From: Molanna angustata | Taxonomy: Eukaryota; Arthropoda; Insecta; Trichoptera; Molannidae | Direction of reading: 5' to 3' | Assembly: GCA_963576475.1 (NCBI GenBank) | Contig: OY754970.1 | Span: forward strand, 36,855,447-36,919,446 | Length of the DNA: 64,000 nt | Shown: piece by piece, positions 23,350 through 33,965 of the stretch | Position numbering within the stretch: the stretch's first letter is position 1 | Layout of the letters: every line of letters begins with the position of its first letter | Notes under the pieces: model-generated | The model's input: only the letters and a program-made list of their open reading frames with translations | The model's database searches: none | Told to the model about the DNA's origin: nothing | Program-made: the position numbers and the translations under genes

Positions 23350-23720
23350 GTAAACATGAAAAAAAAATGTTTATCACTTATATGTGGTTACAACATTTTT
23401 TTCGTAAGTAAAACTTAAAATTTAGGCGTTTTTTTAAATAGCAGGAGCTGTAATTGAAATACTATAATTTTAAAAAACTCAGCCGGTAGACTTTCATATT
23501 CTCTTTTGATTGAAGTAAAAATCTACTTCATAGGCCTTGTAGTTATTTACCTAGATAATTACGATTAAAAAAGGGCTTTACTAAAACTTATTTTACAAGA
23601 AATTCAATTTTCAATTAACTCATGCAATATAATAAAGATGTAAATACAAACTGTTCTTTATTTTAAAGACTTATCTTTTAAGGGCACTAGGAAAATTATT
23701 TTCAAAATATACTACTATAC

Positions 23721-25168
23721 ATAGCCTCTTAACTTTCAAAGTGACAATTCTCAAACACATCGGTGACGGGACAATGGCTTCTACAATTGTCATTTGACAA
23801 ATAAAGGTATGGTATAGAACGGAGAGGGTAAGCAATGCTTTATGAGTCGAATTTTTTTTTTTTTGTAATACTTACATACGTTACAACAGTATATAAAAGA
23901 ACTCAATATTTGCTTAATATTTCCGAAGAAGTATTTACAGTAACAGCGTGTAGGTATATGTATTCTTGAAGCTCGCATCTCGGCCATTGTAGGTCGTATT
24001 TCTCACAAACACGTCTTTAATATGAAAGTGATGGAAAAATAATATTACATGGTCTGTCGTATGATACTGATCCTACTGTGTATATGTATAAGCGTAATCT
24101 ATCAATCCTAGATACGTTAATTGAATATTAATACAGTACACTCTGTATTATCAAGAAGTTTGTTTTTGTAAGCTCAACGAGTTGTATTAGATAACAGATA
24201 TAACATAATATATCTTGACAGTTTGAGCGATCTTCAAAGGTCGAAAGTTTATGGGAAAATAACTTTGTCATTGTTATAATGTATGTATATATCATATTAA
24301 AACTTAGATGAGGCCCAACATATAATTAGTTTAAGCAGTGCGTTGCTCCCAAGGAAGTATAAAGTGAGATATATATTATATGATTAAGAAATCATGAAGT
24401 AATGGATTCTTCATTTTAAAATCTTAATCTTAAAACGAGTGGGTTATGGCAACACTGAACTTTTAATATTATGTTAGTGAACCTTTTTTTCTTCTAGAAA
24501 GGTTGACAATCTCTAAATGTGCTTATTATTTAATATATTTTGGATACATATATATGTATGAGGTATAGGAAGCATTGTCGGTGTTGTATTTTAATCACCA
24601 CTATACGACCCTACTAGGAAAGCCTGTGTCATGGTGGTTATTTCATTCCCATACATTAATATAAAACATTTAATACAGTCAAAAAAATATTTTATATTAA
24701 CAATAACACACCTTATTCATATATAAATACAATATTTATATATTTTTGATTAGGAAACAAAACAATAATACAAAAAGAAAAGTACATGATCAATATAAAA
24801 GAAGCATACAACAATCTATACACCCAATAACATTGTTTCACATACATAATTATGTAAGTATTATAAACTAACCGCAAAAATACAAAAAAAAAAAAAATAT
24901 TTAAAACAATTACAATCAATTTCAATTTTTCCCAAAACAGCTCAAAAAGTAGGATATGGGGGAGGAAATAAAGAGTGATACAATGACGTGATGTATAAAA
25001 TAAAATAAAGGAAGAAATGAGGAGAGTTAGGAAATTAGGAGAAATGTCATCACTGTTGTAGGTCGCGTAACACTCTTAATACATCATGGCGATATTGTAT
25101 GTTATAGTTGTCATTGAATATATCTACTTGCATCGCAAACTTAGAATTGTGTCCATTTGTAGAACGCG
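23721..25168. other. AT-rich DNA; partial dispersed repeat at about 24420-24535
   Basis: The only recognised part is AAAACGAGTGGGTTATGG-CAACACTGAAC with GTTGACAATCTCTAAATG downstream, the start of the family seen in full at 29238 and 49630. The rest shows no gene, RNA or boundary. Confidence 0.5.
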
Positions 25169-25181
25169 ATAAAGTAACAAT

Positions 25182-25421
25182 CTTCTTCTTTTTCTTTGTC
25201 AGCCATCTCTCCACTGCTGGATGTAGGCCTCCTCCAATGAACTCCATCTCTCTCGGTCCTGTGCTTCCCCCATCCAACCCCTTCCCGCAACCGGAATAAT
25301 ATCGTCAACCCATCTTTTTTGTGATCGCCCTACCGGTCTTTTATTTTCCCACAGTCTCCATTTTAGTATTCTGGGTGTCCACCTCTCGGTACCCTGTCTT
25401 GCAACATGCCCTACCCACAGT
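25182..25421 (-). pseudogene. RTE C-terminal tail with clear target duplication
   Basis: The minus strand reads WVGHVARQGTERWTPRILKW, LWENKRPVGRSQKRWVDDI, GRGWMGEAQDRERW, EEAYIQQWRDG, stop, then a GAAAAAGAAGAAGA tail. This is the end of an RTE polyprotein and is open throughout. ATAAAGTAACAAT flanks it at 25169-25181 and 25422-25434, so both ends of this 240-bp insertion are certain. It is an extreme 5' truncation and close in type to the copy at 38307. Confidence 0.9.
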
Positions 25422-25434
25422 ATAAAGTAACAAT

Positions 25435-26421
25435 ATAAATATAATGTACATGAAATTACATAAAAAACTAGAATCCAATTTTTACCGTAGGTATTTTCAA
25501 TCTCAGTATGCCTTCGTCACACGCCAGCTTACAAAAAATCATGTTAGTAATAAAAGTGTATCTATATTCTTGTTCATTAGTTGTGAAGTAATATTATCTA
25601 TCTTAAACCTATTTATATTATTTTATAAATTTGAGATCCACCGGCAGTCGATTCAATGTAGTCGGTGCTCTAAAAGCAAATTGATGCTTTGACTTTGTTG
25701 TTCTACTTATATATGTATACATAAAAATTGATATTTACTAATTGGCGTGTATTACGGATTTTTATCGATTTAAATCAATATGAATTGCATATAATCAAAC
25801 TAATTAAGAATTCGTAATCGTGGACTTCCATTAATATTAGATGTATGCATGGATATTTACTACTTTTTAGAAGAATCTGGTTTGGGATTCTGGTTAGTTA
25901 ATTGATTATTTTAAAGGATAATTTATTAGAATGATGATATTATCTATGCGTGTTCAATAGATGTTCAATGTTCAATAGAAGGATTTCAAATAAAAGATTA
26001 ACTTACATGCATGATCAACATTAATGTATTCTTAATTAATATCAATAAAATAAAATAATAATTAAGCTGTTCGTGATTTCTTGAGTCAGAATAAATAAAC
26101 TACGATAAATGCGAAAGTATATATTGACGATTAACGCATGAATGGTTGGTTGATTGATTTGTACGGACGACGATGAGCTGTAGTTCGACAATCTTCGAGA
26201 ACTGTCGAGAATATACAAATTGCAGCTGATGAGGAGCGCAGCTACACTAGGTACACTTTCGACAAAATAATATTTGTAAATAATAACAAGAATCATATTT
26301 CCTATCTCAAAAAGGATTGTACAAAATCTTTAGTGTTGCCATAATAGTAATGAAACGACGCGCGAGACGGCCTGACCTTTAAACGATTTTCACTTAATTT
26401 ACGAAATACTAAATGTCAAAC
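25435..26421. other. AT-rich DNA without recognised gene
   Basis: Short frames only. This stretch would be intron if the exon candidate at 26422-26663 is real. Confidence 0.45.
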
Positions 26422-26663
26422 CTTTGTTTTCCTGGTGCCATTTTCAATTTATCAAACAGACTGACCCCCGAGGAGTGAGGATATCGAGACAGATAGTCGA
26501 AAGGCAAATCTGTGTGAAATTCTTCCGGTGGCCGTATCGTCGATACGGTGGTGGGATCATCTCGTGGAGACAAGTGAAATAATGGAACCATTGTTGAAAT
26601 GGGAAAAATCTGGCCGACTTCCTCGCCGGAAATCAAGTTTGTGACGAAATTCAAATTCTGATT
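26422..26663 (-). CDS. Candidate host exon, unknown product
   Basis: I do not recognise the product. The minus strand holds a 242-base open stretch, much richer in GC than its surroundings. It starts after a good acceptor-like sequence (GATTTCTGTTGTGTTGCCAG, 26664 upward) and ends at CAAAG followed by GTTTGA, a weak donor. The encoded piece is of ordinary composition: NQNLNFVTNLISGEEVGQIF, then LFHLSPRDDPTTVSTIRPPE, then FDYLSRYPHSSGVSLFDKLK. It has no transmembrane segment or retroelement motif. In the alternative reading the frame begins at an ATG just upstream (26675) and stops at 26409, making an 88-residue protein. It is the one place in the window where composition, frame and a splice-like site agree. 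It could also be the relic of an unrecognised transposon protein. Confidence 0.4.
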
Positions 26664-26892
26664 CTGGCAACACAACAGAAATCAGCGAATTATATAGCAA
26701 CAAGACAAAATATGGGTTAATTTCCTTTGTCACTTTGTATCTCGGGGTTCAAATGAAGTTGGTTTTGATACGTATTACAATATTCCTGCAGGACGAAAAT
26801 TACAAAATGAAATTTAGCCCTGATCTATTGTGGTGCGGAAATCATTCCATTGTTAATTTCTATGAAAATAATCAACACAATAACAAACAGAA

Positions 26893-27040
26893 CTGGGGGG
26901 ACAAGTCCCATCAAGCGATGGAATCAAAACGCTCATGTGTTAACCCATATTATAGAGTTCTATAATATCTTGATTCTTGACCCATGTTATGGAGTTCTAT
27001 ATTCTTGATAATTATATCATGAGGGTTTTGATTCACAAGA
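26893..27040. mobile_element. Palindromic MITE family P, copy 1 (right end lost)
   Basis: Left end GGGGGGACAAGTCCCATCAAG then TGGAATCAAAACGCTCATG; near the right end ATCATGAGGGTTTTGATTC. These are the inverted ends of the family also seen at 32985, 56678 and 57075. The outermost right G/C-rich terminus is missing. The core holds TTATAGAGTTCTATAATATC repeats. Confidence 0.7.
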
Positions 27041-27309
27041 ACACGTTTTAAAATAATCGTGAAAAAATATCAAAATAAACGCATGATTAGAGAAAACAAA
27101 TTTCCTGTTTTTCCACTACCAATCTGCTATAGGGGACTGACTTCGGTTCCTTAAAAGAACACAATATGGATTCGGAGTAGGTGGTTGAATTCACAGTAGA
27201 ATTTTTGCTTGTATTTTTATTTCCAGCTTTCAATCGTAAAAATTGTGAATTTCATCTGATCGTTGTGTCTAGATCATTGACCAATTCTTAATACCAAGTG
27301 TAAATTTTA

Positions 27310-27900
27310 GATGTTAATTTTTTTTTATTTTTTATTAAAGTTTTATTTATTTACATTTTTTTTAAACAATAAGTATTCTTGCACTAAACTGCAAAAGCAG
27401 TTCAACAGTGCTAGCTCTCTCGTACACTTATATAAATTTGATAATGTAACAAAAAATAATTATAAACAAACAAAAATTAAAAACTAGCAATACAATATAA
27501 CAATAATTAAAACCATTAACACAATATAACAAAGAAAACATACAAACTTATATATAAAATTCTTTTAACATTTTTTTTATTTTTTTTTTTGTTTTTAATT
27601 TGAATATTTGAATATTTTGGCAGTTTGTTAAATAGTTTCGGAATTATCGTTGCTTTTGTCCTGTCGCCGTAAACGTTATTTGTTTTAGGTATTGTCATTA
27701 TTGTAAGTCTTTCGTTATTTGTCTAGTTGTATATTTGTGAGTGATCTTTAATTTAAATCGTTCGTTATAAAGTTCTTCTATGGTCAGTAAAAGATTCACC
27801 TTTTTTTCTATAGGTAAAATATTGCATCTTTTGAATATTTCGTTAATGTTATTTTTACTTGCCTCTTTGACACTTTATTCTAGATTGTTTCTTATTATAA
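27310..27900 (-). pseudogene. LINE C-terminal fragment, frameshifted
   Basis: The minus strand first reads NNINEIFKRCNILPIEKKV and LTIEELYNERFKLKITHKYT, then after a frame change TIPKTNNVYGDRTKATIIPK and LFNKLPKYSN. This is the pattern of the last residues of CR1/Jockey-like non-LTR elements (strand ...GRRT...PK-FN-LP). The plus-strand left edge is T-rich (about 27318-27360), consistent with an A-rich 3' tail on the minus strand. The clade cannot be fixed from this piece. RT core missing. Confidence 0.65.
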
Positions 27901-28156
27901 AACCAAATTCGTAACATTAATCTTGTAACCAGATTTGGAATCCAATTTCAATCTACGATTATAACCTCTCTATCTGCCACATTATTCTCAGCACATTCTA
28001 TAAGTATTACGATATACCTACGTACATACATTCCTATTACGATTAGAATATCTTACCTACCGCCTTATTCTCTTTTATGATGGTATACTGTAAGAGATAG
28101 CGTCTTAAAAAACAATTAATTTTCAGTTGATTTTTTTTATATTTCCTTCCTTATTC
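27901..28156. other. AT-rich DNA without recognised gene
   Basis: Nothing recognised between the LINE fragment and the MITE. Confidence 0.4.
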
Positions 28157-28573
28157 AATATAGGTATGAAAAAGGTTAGTCTGGCACCTGGGAGTGGTTG
28201 CGTTTATCAGCGCGCTTCCCCTTTCTATAGGTGAAAATTGCAGATTTCAGTATCATTTGTATCGTTATTAGTCTTTTTGTGCTCTTATACCATCCATCTG
28301 ATTATAATGAAACTTAGTGATTTGTTCAGCGCACACCTGGGGAAATTACTGAAAAAAAACTTTAAAAAAATAACGCTTCTTTTTTTAACTTTTTACATAT
28401 TTCAGTAACAATAAGTACCTACATATTTCACAAACGGACGGATTTTCAAAGTACAAATAACATACAAGTACAAATTATTTTGAAATAATGACAAAATCTG
28501 CAATTATCACCTATGCGCACTGGCTATTGCAACCACTCCCAGGTGCCAGACTTTCCTTTTTCATACCTATATT
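28157..28573. mobile_element. TIR MITE with TAGGTATG ends, copy 1
   Basis: The left end TAGGTATGAAAAAGG...CTGGCACCTGGGAGTGGTTGC is inverted at the right as GCAACCACTCCCAGGTGCCAG...CCTTTTTCATACCTA. TIRs are about 45 bases. Both ends are preceded or followed by TA, suggesting a Tc1/mariner-like TA target (inference). Inside lies CATCTGATTATAATGAAACTT and CAGCGCACACC. The partner copy is 49231-49614. No coding capacity. Confidence 0.8.
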
Positions 28574-29237
28574 AAAATAAAAAAAAAATAAAAAAGTAAC
28601 AGCCCCAAGTAAAAGAAAAAGTAACAGCCCCAGAACAGGTCTTGCCTAGTGGGGGCGTTACTTAATATGTAAAAATGTTTGTGTATAAACAATAAATAAA
28701 TAAAATAAATAAATATTCAATAAAGAAAATATCACAAAAACCAGCCATCAAAAAATTATTGAACGAAAACCTTGCTATCTCTCGGACTTGTGAGCGAAAA
28801 TTCGATACTAGGATTGAATTTGAAAATCAAGATTGAGGCCCCTGAACTTGTAAGTTTGTATAAATATCATGATTGTAAAATTAGTTTGTTTTGCATTTCT
28901 GGTCAATTTTCGGTCACGGCGAGTTGGGGGCAAAAATAAAAATGCACATTATTCAAAATAAATGAATTTAAAGCAACCTTTTTACATGAAAATTAGCAAT
29001 TTAGAAGCAAATTACCACCGTGAATATTCACAATAATAATTAACCCGCTAATTCTGGTGGTGATATTAGCCTTGCCTCGCTGTATTTGATTGCAAAATAT
29101 TTTGATTAAAGCATATCATAATTTACATTGAAATCGTGTAAGCACCCACGTAGGTACAAGCTTTTCAAACATTCGAGCTTCGTATTTACGATAACATGGG
29201 CCGTTAAAATTTCAGGACGATAATTTCAAAATGAAAA
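28574..29237. other. AT-rich DNA without recognised gene
   Basis: Contains a short duplicated phrase (AAAAAGTAACAGCCCC twice near 28600) but no gene or element boundary. Confidence 0.4.
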
Positions 29238-30235
29238 CGAGTGGTTTGTAGCCAACACTAAACTTTCCACACCAAAGTAAGTGTTCATTTTTTTTTCGAA
29301 AGTTTGACAATCTCTAAATGCAGAATTACATTCCTAAACAAAATTGAAGATTTCCAGAGGACAAAAGTTTTCACAATACACACAAAAAAATTGTCACGAA
29401 ACTCATAGTATGCACTTTCTACATGATACCTGCTGAGAATTTGAGTGAAATTGCATTACTAGCAAAATGAGCATGTATGAGACAGTGTATCAATATATGT
29501 GTCAAAATAGAAAAATGCGGTGTTCGGTTCTCTTTGCCTACCCCTTGAGGAAGATAGTAGTGAAGAGTAGAAAAATACACTTGTCTATAGAGACACATAC
29601 AATATCAATATGAAGTTGATCACTCAATTTTCCCACACACAGCAATTTTACTTCTGTTATATACATTTTTCATAAAAATATGAAATTTATTTCACATTGA
29701 TATGGCAGACCATACAGATATTTTTTCTTTAAATTATGACAATCCTTGAATTCATTTTTGATGAGTGTATTTTTTTGTATCGAAGATATATGTAAATTTC
29801 AAACGGTTTAACAATACCTCGACTTTCCAGACCGTGAGAGCATTTTATGGACTTTACATACACGATATCAATATGAAGTCAATCGGACTTATAGCTTGGG
29901 CTACAGAGAGGACACAGAAAAAACAACGTAAATGATGAATTAATAGAGAATAAATTAAAAGTTTTCTATGGAAAACTAATCAGCTCTAGGTCTATGCACT
30001 TTACACATAATATGATGTTAATAAGTCGATCGGATTTATAGTTTGGGCTGTAGAGAGGACACAAAAAGGATAATCCGTACACCGTACGCCATACATACAA
30101 ACACATCACTACGAAACTCATAGTGTGCACTTTCTACATGATACCCGTTGAGGAATTGATGTAAAAAAATAAGCTTGATAATTGTGAAATCATTACTCTC
30201 CACTATTACATATGTAGTGTGAAGAGTAATAATGT
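29238..30235. mobile_element. Dispersed element with CTCTCCACAC-type ends, copy 1
   Basis: Starts with AAAACGAGTGGTTTGTAGCC and CACTAAACTTTCCACACCA; ends near TAGTGTGAAGAGTAATAATG. Ends are weakly inverted. It shares long blocks with 52800-53305 (AATCGGACTTATAG-TTGGGCT, AGAGAGGACACA, AAAACTAATCAGCTCTAG, ACGAAACTCATAGTGTGCA, CTACATGATACCC). Inside, one ~150-base segment occurs twice in tandem. Class unknown. Confidence 0.65.
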
Positions 30236-30263
30236 TGGTATAATTCTCTATTTCTCTATTTTA

Positions 30264-30472
30264 CTTTTCGGGCAACTAACAGGTACTATGTTAAATATTG
30301 ATTTAACACGCACCCAATAACAAGTTGCCACATTCTGGAGACTTACGATATTAATCGTCTCACAGATCCAGACTGAAAACACAATAAAAAACTGTGTCTC
30401 CACCGGGAATCGAACCCGGGACCTTTGGATCAGCAGTCAGATACCTAACCAACTGAGCCATGAAGGCCGACA
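30264..30472 (-). mobile_element. SINE family 1, full copy
   Basis: The best-preserved head in the window. On the minus strand: GGCCTTCATGGCTCAGTTGG (box A), GGTCCCGGGTTCGATTCCCG (box B), then GTTTTCAGTCTGGATCTGTG, CCAGAATGTGGCAACTTG, TTATTGGGTGCGTGTTAAAT and GTTGCCCGAAAAG. The head also matches a tRNA-like fold, but the shared downstream body shows it is a SINE, not a tRNA gene. Confidence 0.9.
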
Positions 30473-30621
30473 AATTCAATGCATTAGGTGAGACCTCACG
30501 ATGGACTTACTATTTTATTTTATTTGGGAATATTCAATGTACATATATTTACATTATCATTATCAGTTATGATAATGATAATTTAAATATATGTACCTAT
30601 ATATTAAAATTATGTTTATAC

Positions 30622-30765
30622 CACCGTGGCACAGTTGGTAAGCCGTTTGGCATACGTGCGGGCGTCCTGGGTTCGATCCCCAACATGAGAGAAATTTAAT
30701 TAAATTCATTTCTCACGAAAATATTGCTTCTCTGGGGTGGACGCACTGGTTAGCCACATAACCAG
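30622..30765 (+). mobile_element. tRNA-derived SINE, third type
   Basis: Box A TGGCACAGTTGG (30627-30638) and box B GGTTCGATCCC (about 30670-30680) lie at tRNA spacing. The body (ATTGCTTCTCTGGGGTGGAC, GGTTAGCCACATAACCAGTC) differs from family 1. It runs directly into the 3' end of an RTE fragment on the opposite strand. Confidence 0.7.
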
Positions 30766-31150
30766 TCGTCGTCTTCAATGTTGAGGGTCGTGGCCATCAT
30801 GTACCCTGCTGCGGATCCTGATGCTCTCCAAGTCGTCCTATCAGCTGCCAGTAGGACGACTCAATGGAGCGACGTAACAGGAATATTTTGCCTCATTTGA
30901 TCGGACCAACGCATCGGCGATCTGACTCTCGGTCTTATACCAGGCGCTTTTCCGACCATGATCAGCTTTTAAAGGCTATCTTCCCCTCTACGAGCTTTGT
31001 GTCCTTAAAACTTGAGTACCCGTTCGAAAGAGAGACGAAAATCTCACTTTGATACGAAGTTCTAGAAGAATAGAGATGTTCGTTCTTCTTGCTGTCCAAG
31101 GAATTTTCGGCGTTCTTCTACAGCACCACATTTCGAATGCTGGTTATTTG
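30766..31150 (-). pseudogene. RTE C-terminal tail (type with AFEMWCCRR)
   Basis: The minus strand reads AFEMWCCRRTPKIPWTARR and TNISILLELRIK, then after frame changes KSLIMVGKAPGIRPRVRSPM, RWSDQMRQN and finally LLAADRTTWRAS with the tail ATTLNIEDDD. These are consecutive blocks of the RTE protein end. At least two frameshifts and a stop are present. The same subfamily is seen at 36268-36783. Confidence 0.8.
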
Positions 31151-31381
31151 GAAGAAATTGCCATACGGCAATAAACTCGCCACCTGCGCAGGGTGCAAGG
31201 AAGTGTTTATTATTATGTAGTATGTGATCTTCATGCATGTGATATGCATCTTAATAAAAATGATTGCCGTAAAATTATATATTTGAAACCTTTTATCTGG
31301 AATAAAAATATATGTATCATATTATATCCTCCTACCGAATCCTCTTACCAGAACTCAAATGGAGAACATGAGATATGAAAA

Positions 31382-31532
31382 GGGGAATAGACCGGCCTCA
31401 GAAAAGATAGGTCGAGGATATTGTCCTCGTCGCTGTCACAGGAAAGAGATGGGTCCAAAATGCCCAAAAAAAATGGAAGTTCTTATATTTGTACTTATCC
31501 AGCAGTGGAGAGATGACTGAAGGAAGAAGAAG
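31382..31532 (+). pseudogene. RTE C-terminal tail, short
   Basis: Plus strand: RPQKR, stop, VEDIVLVAVTGKRWVQNAQK and, after a shift, LSSSGEMTEGRR with a GAAGGAAGAAGAAG end. It corresponds to PQKRWSDDIAAVGGRNWLQA in the copy at 38307. Very short and degenerate. Confidence 0.65.
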
Positions 31533-31770
31533 TTCCTCTAACCGTTACCCTTTAAATGATTTTCGATCTATAAAATACGATTTTTTTGTGAATTTTAATA
31601 TGAATCGCAGGAATATTTTGTGTTTATATGTAGGTACATGTTTTATAAATGATCTATGAAATAATTTATAGGTACATTTGCAAACTATTTGAAGTGTTTG
31701 TTACTATAATACAATTTCATTTTTTAATTTTGTCAATACTGACGGTGTTGAATATATAGAATTCCATAAT

Positions 31771-31962
31771 AATGGGTATTTTAAATCAAACAAATGATTT
31801 GGTCTACATATATATTTTTTTCTGAATCCAGGACGACCGTTTTAGCTTATTAGGCCCTTATCAACCAGTTGATAAGGGCCTAATAAGCTGAAACGGTCGT
31901 CCTTGATTCAGGAAAAAATATATATGTAGACCAAATCATTTGTTTGATTTAAAATACCCATT
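31771..31962. mobile_element. Fold-back, 95-bp arms; possibly Penelope-related
   Basis: Bases 31771-31865 and 31868-31962 are reverse complements of equal length with only a couple of mismatches, separated by CA. The arms contain AAGCTGAAACGGTCGTCC, which resembles the GAAAC part of Penelope hammerheads, preceded by GTTGATAAGGGCC. I could not fit a convincing core and stem I, so the Penelope link is weaker here than at 3766 or 22685. Overall architecture is the same as the 3766-4079 palindrome. Confidence 0.6.
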
Positions 31963-32984
31963 ACAATTTCATTTGTAAGTAAATGTAATACAGTTTTGAT
32001 TGTTACTGTAAAACGGTCTAATTAGAGTTATTAGTTACCTACACACTGTTATGTTTTAAAAAAAGAATTATTTTTGTTTGTAACTGTTTTTGTTTGAACG
32101 ATAAATCTGTCTTGTTTGTAACTGTAACATGGTTTTGCTTATAACTTTAACACGATTTCGTGATTTTATGTAATTCTTAAGACAATGAAAAAAGTTCACA
32201 AGACATCACCACCTTTTCTATAAATTAACTACCTTGTCCTTATTTGAAAGAGTATTTTACCATTCTTTACTTACTCAAAATCTGTTCCCTTATTATGATT
32301 GTGGTTCTATTTGTGGGTTAATCGTCTAATCTCACAACCACACTATCACCATAGATTGTTGAATATGGTGACCAAATTTTTAAGGTGCTTAAAATTTTTT
32401 ATCAACTTTGTTGGAAAGTACGTAACACTGTTCTTTTAGTTTATTTTAATTTAATGACGCATTTCGTACAAGGCACATCGTCGGAATAATTCATTCTAAA
32501 AAAATATTATGACAACTGAACTGACTACGTGCGTTTTAGGCAAACCTTTGATATCAGCAATAAAGGTTTTTCTATTTATTACTGTACGGTTCGGCGGTTT
32601 GCACAAAATATTTAGTTTAGAATAGGTAACCAAATGTTTTTTAGTCACTATAGTTCGGTTATTTTTTTACATGAAATTTTGTTACTATCAACAAATAAAA
32701 ATTTCAGTGTAATCATAACACAATTTCATGTTTATTCGTAGGTAGTTCTACATACAATCATTTTGTAGTTCTTTTGTAGTTCTTCTAAAACATTTTTTTT
32801 TATTTGTTTTTACAGATATTGACACTACTTTCTTAATTCAAAGCCACAGACGTCCTACATAAGAAACCAAAGCAGGTATGTAACTAAAATGTCTAATAAA
32901 ATATCTCTTATAAAATAAATAAAATCATGACTACATTGTATTAGTATATTGATAGTTAAGTCTACAAAATCTTCGTTTAAGCAA
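31963..32984. other. AT-rich DNA without recognised gene
   Basis: Only short phrases recur (TTTGTAACTGT, TTTTGTAGTTCTT). No frame or boundary of note. Confidence 0.45.
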
Positions 32985-33172
32985 ACCTGGGAGGCAAGCC
33001 CCGTCAAGCAGTGGAACCCAAACCCTCATGATAACCCATACCATGGGTATTATAATTATTTTATGGAGATCCATAATATCTTATGATTTTATAGAACTCC
33101 ATAAGATAATTATATCCATGATATCATGAGGGTTTTGATTCCACTATATGCAGGGACTTCTCCCCCCCCACC
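32985..33172. mobile_element. Palindromic MITE family P, copy 2
   Basis: Left end CTGGGAGGCAAGCCCCGTCA, then AACCCAAACCCTCATGATAA; right end TCATGAGGGTTTTGATTCCA then GGGACTTCTCCCCCCC. The inside repeats TTATGGAGATCCATAA / AACTCCATAAGATAATTATA in inverted order, so the whole element can fold into one hairpin. Confidence 0.8.
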
Positions 33173-33224
33173 AGTGCAGATATATGTAGATTCTGTTTGT
33201 ATATGGTTCATTAAAATTATATAT

Positions 33225-33330
33225 TTTCAGTAGTAAAGGGACTCGATAAAAAGTCATACTTGGTGAACGTAGCGCAAGCACTTGAAGTGAACACGTAAAG
33301 CAACCAATGACAGGTCGTTAGCCCTGTTAG
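33225..33330 (+). repeat. Dispersed repeat (partner 11600-11710)
   Basis: See the blocks named for the partner; divergence is about one base in seven by eye. Confidence 0.55.
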
Positions 33331-33564
33331 TGTCTGATTTCCCCGTTCCCCTTTATATTTTGAGTATGAGTTTTTACTATCAAAATATTTTTATAGAAAT
33401 GTGTGCTAACGTAAACATTTTAAATTGATAAGAGTGAAAAAAATCTTTTAATTGTTACAACAATGGTCAGCACTCCTGTTCTATACCAGATATAATTTCT
33501 TACTCTGTCTGCAAGACTAATCGCATTCTTTATTCCATGGCTCACTGGATGACTGTGACTGTTT

Positions 33565-33965
33565 TAAGGTCCTTGTAGACCCTGGGTATACGGATATATA
33601 CAAAAATGCACACTAAGTTACCTTCTGATGTATGAAACACAATAAAATATCACCTCACCACACAATCACCTAATCTGTGATAATACACTATTTAGAGTTT
33701 TTTTAAATAGCAAGAATATTAAGTGAAAGATTTTAATAATATCTAATATAAAATTTAGCCGGTAGATTTTCGTATTCTCTTTCACCTTCAAGGCCTATGA
33801 AGTAGATTTAAATAAAAATCTACTTAAATTAAAAAAAGAGTTTTACTACAAGAAAAGTAATAAACAAATTAAAATTACAAAAAACTCATCAAATTAACAA
33901 ACTGTTCTTTATTTCAAAGAAGTATCTTTCGAGGGTACTGGGGAAAAAAATTCAAAATAATATAA
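33565..33965 (+). repeat. Dispersed repeat (uninterrupted partner of 22585-23720)
   Basis: Contains GTAGACCCTGGGTATACGGA, TAGCCGGTAGATTTTCGTAT, CTATGAAGTAGATTT and AACTGTTCTTTATTTCAAAGA in the order seen around the Penelope insertion. It serves as the empty-site comparison for that insertion. Confidence 0.65.

Larger units (their letters stand above)
22685..23350 (-). mobile_element. Penelope-like element, 5'-truncated, with inverted end
   Basis: The minus strand carries the C-terminal GIY-YIG part of a Penelope-like protein, a stop, and a 3' region with a hammerhead-like motif. The first 24 bases of the fragment (23327-23350) reappear exactly, inverted, at its far end (22685-22708). Such an inverted extension at a truncated end is characteristic of Penelope-like insertions. 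Confidence 0.85.
22585..23720 (+). repeat. Dispersed repeat split by the Penelope insertion (partner 33565-33965)
   Basis: The left part (CTTGTTTACCCTGGGTATA, GGATGTACACAAAAATG) and the right part (from about 23352: CAGCCGGTAGACTTTC, ATATTCTCTTTTGA, CTACTTCATAGGCCTTG, CTGTTCTTTATTTTAAAGA) together match 33565-33965. The interruption is the Penelope fragment. AAACATGAAAAAAA at 22626-22639 and 23352-23365 may be its target duplication. Confidence 0.65.

Noticed and set aside
30400..30472. A tRNA gene on the minus strand
   Set aside because: Boxes A and B are good, but the same head with the same downstream body recurs in five other places, so it is a SINE.
30622..30690. A tRNA gene on the plus strand
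   Set aside because: tRNA-like boxes are present, but no clean acceptor pairing was found and a SINE-like body follows.
31866..31910. A functional hammerhead in the third fold-back
   Set aside because: GAAAC is present, but the core and stem I do not fit without forcing.
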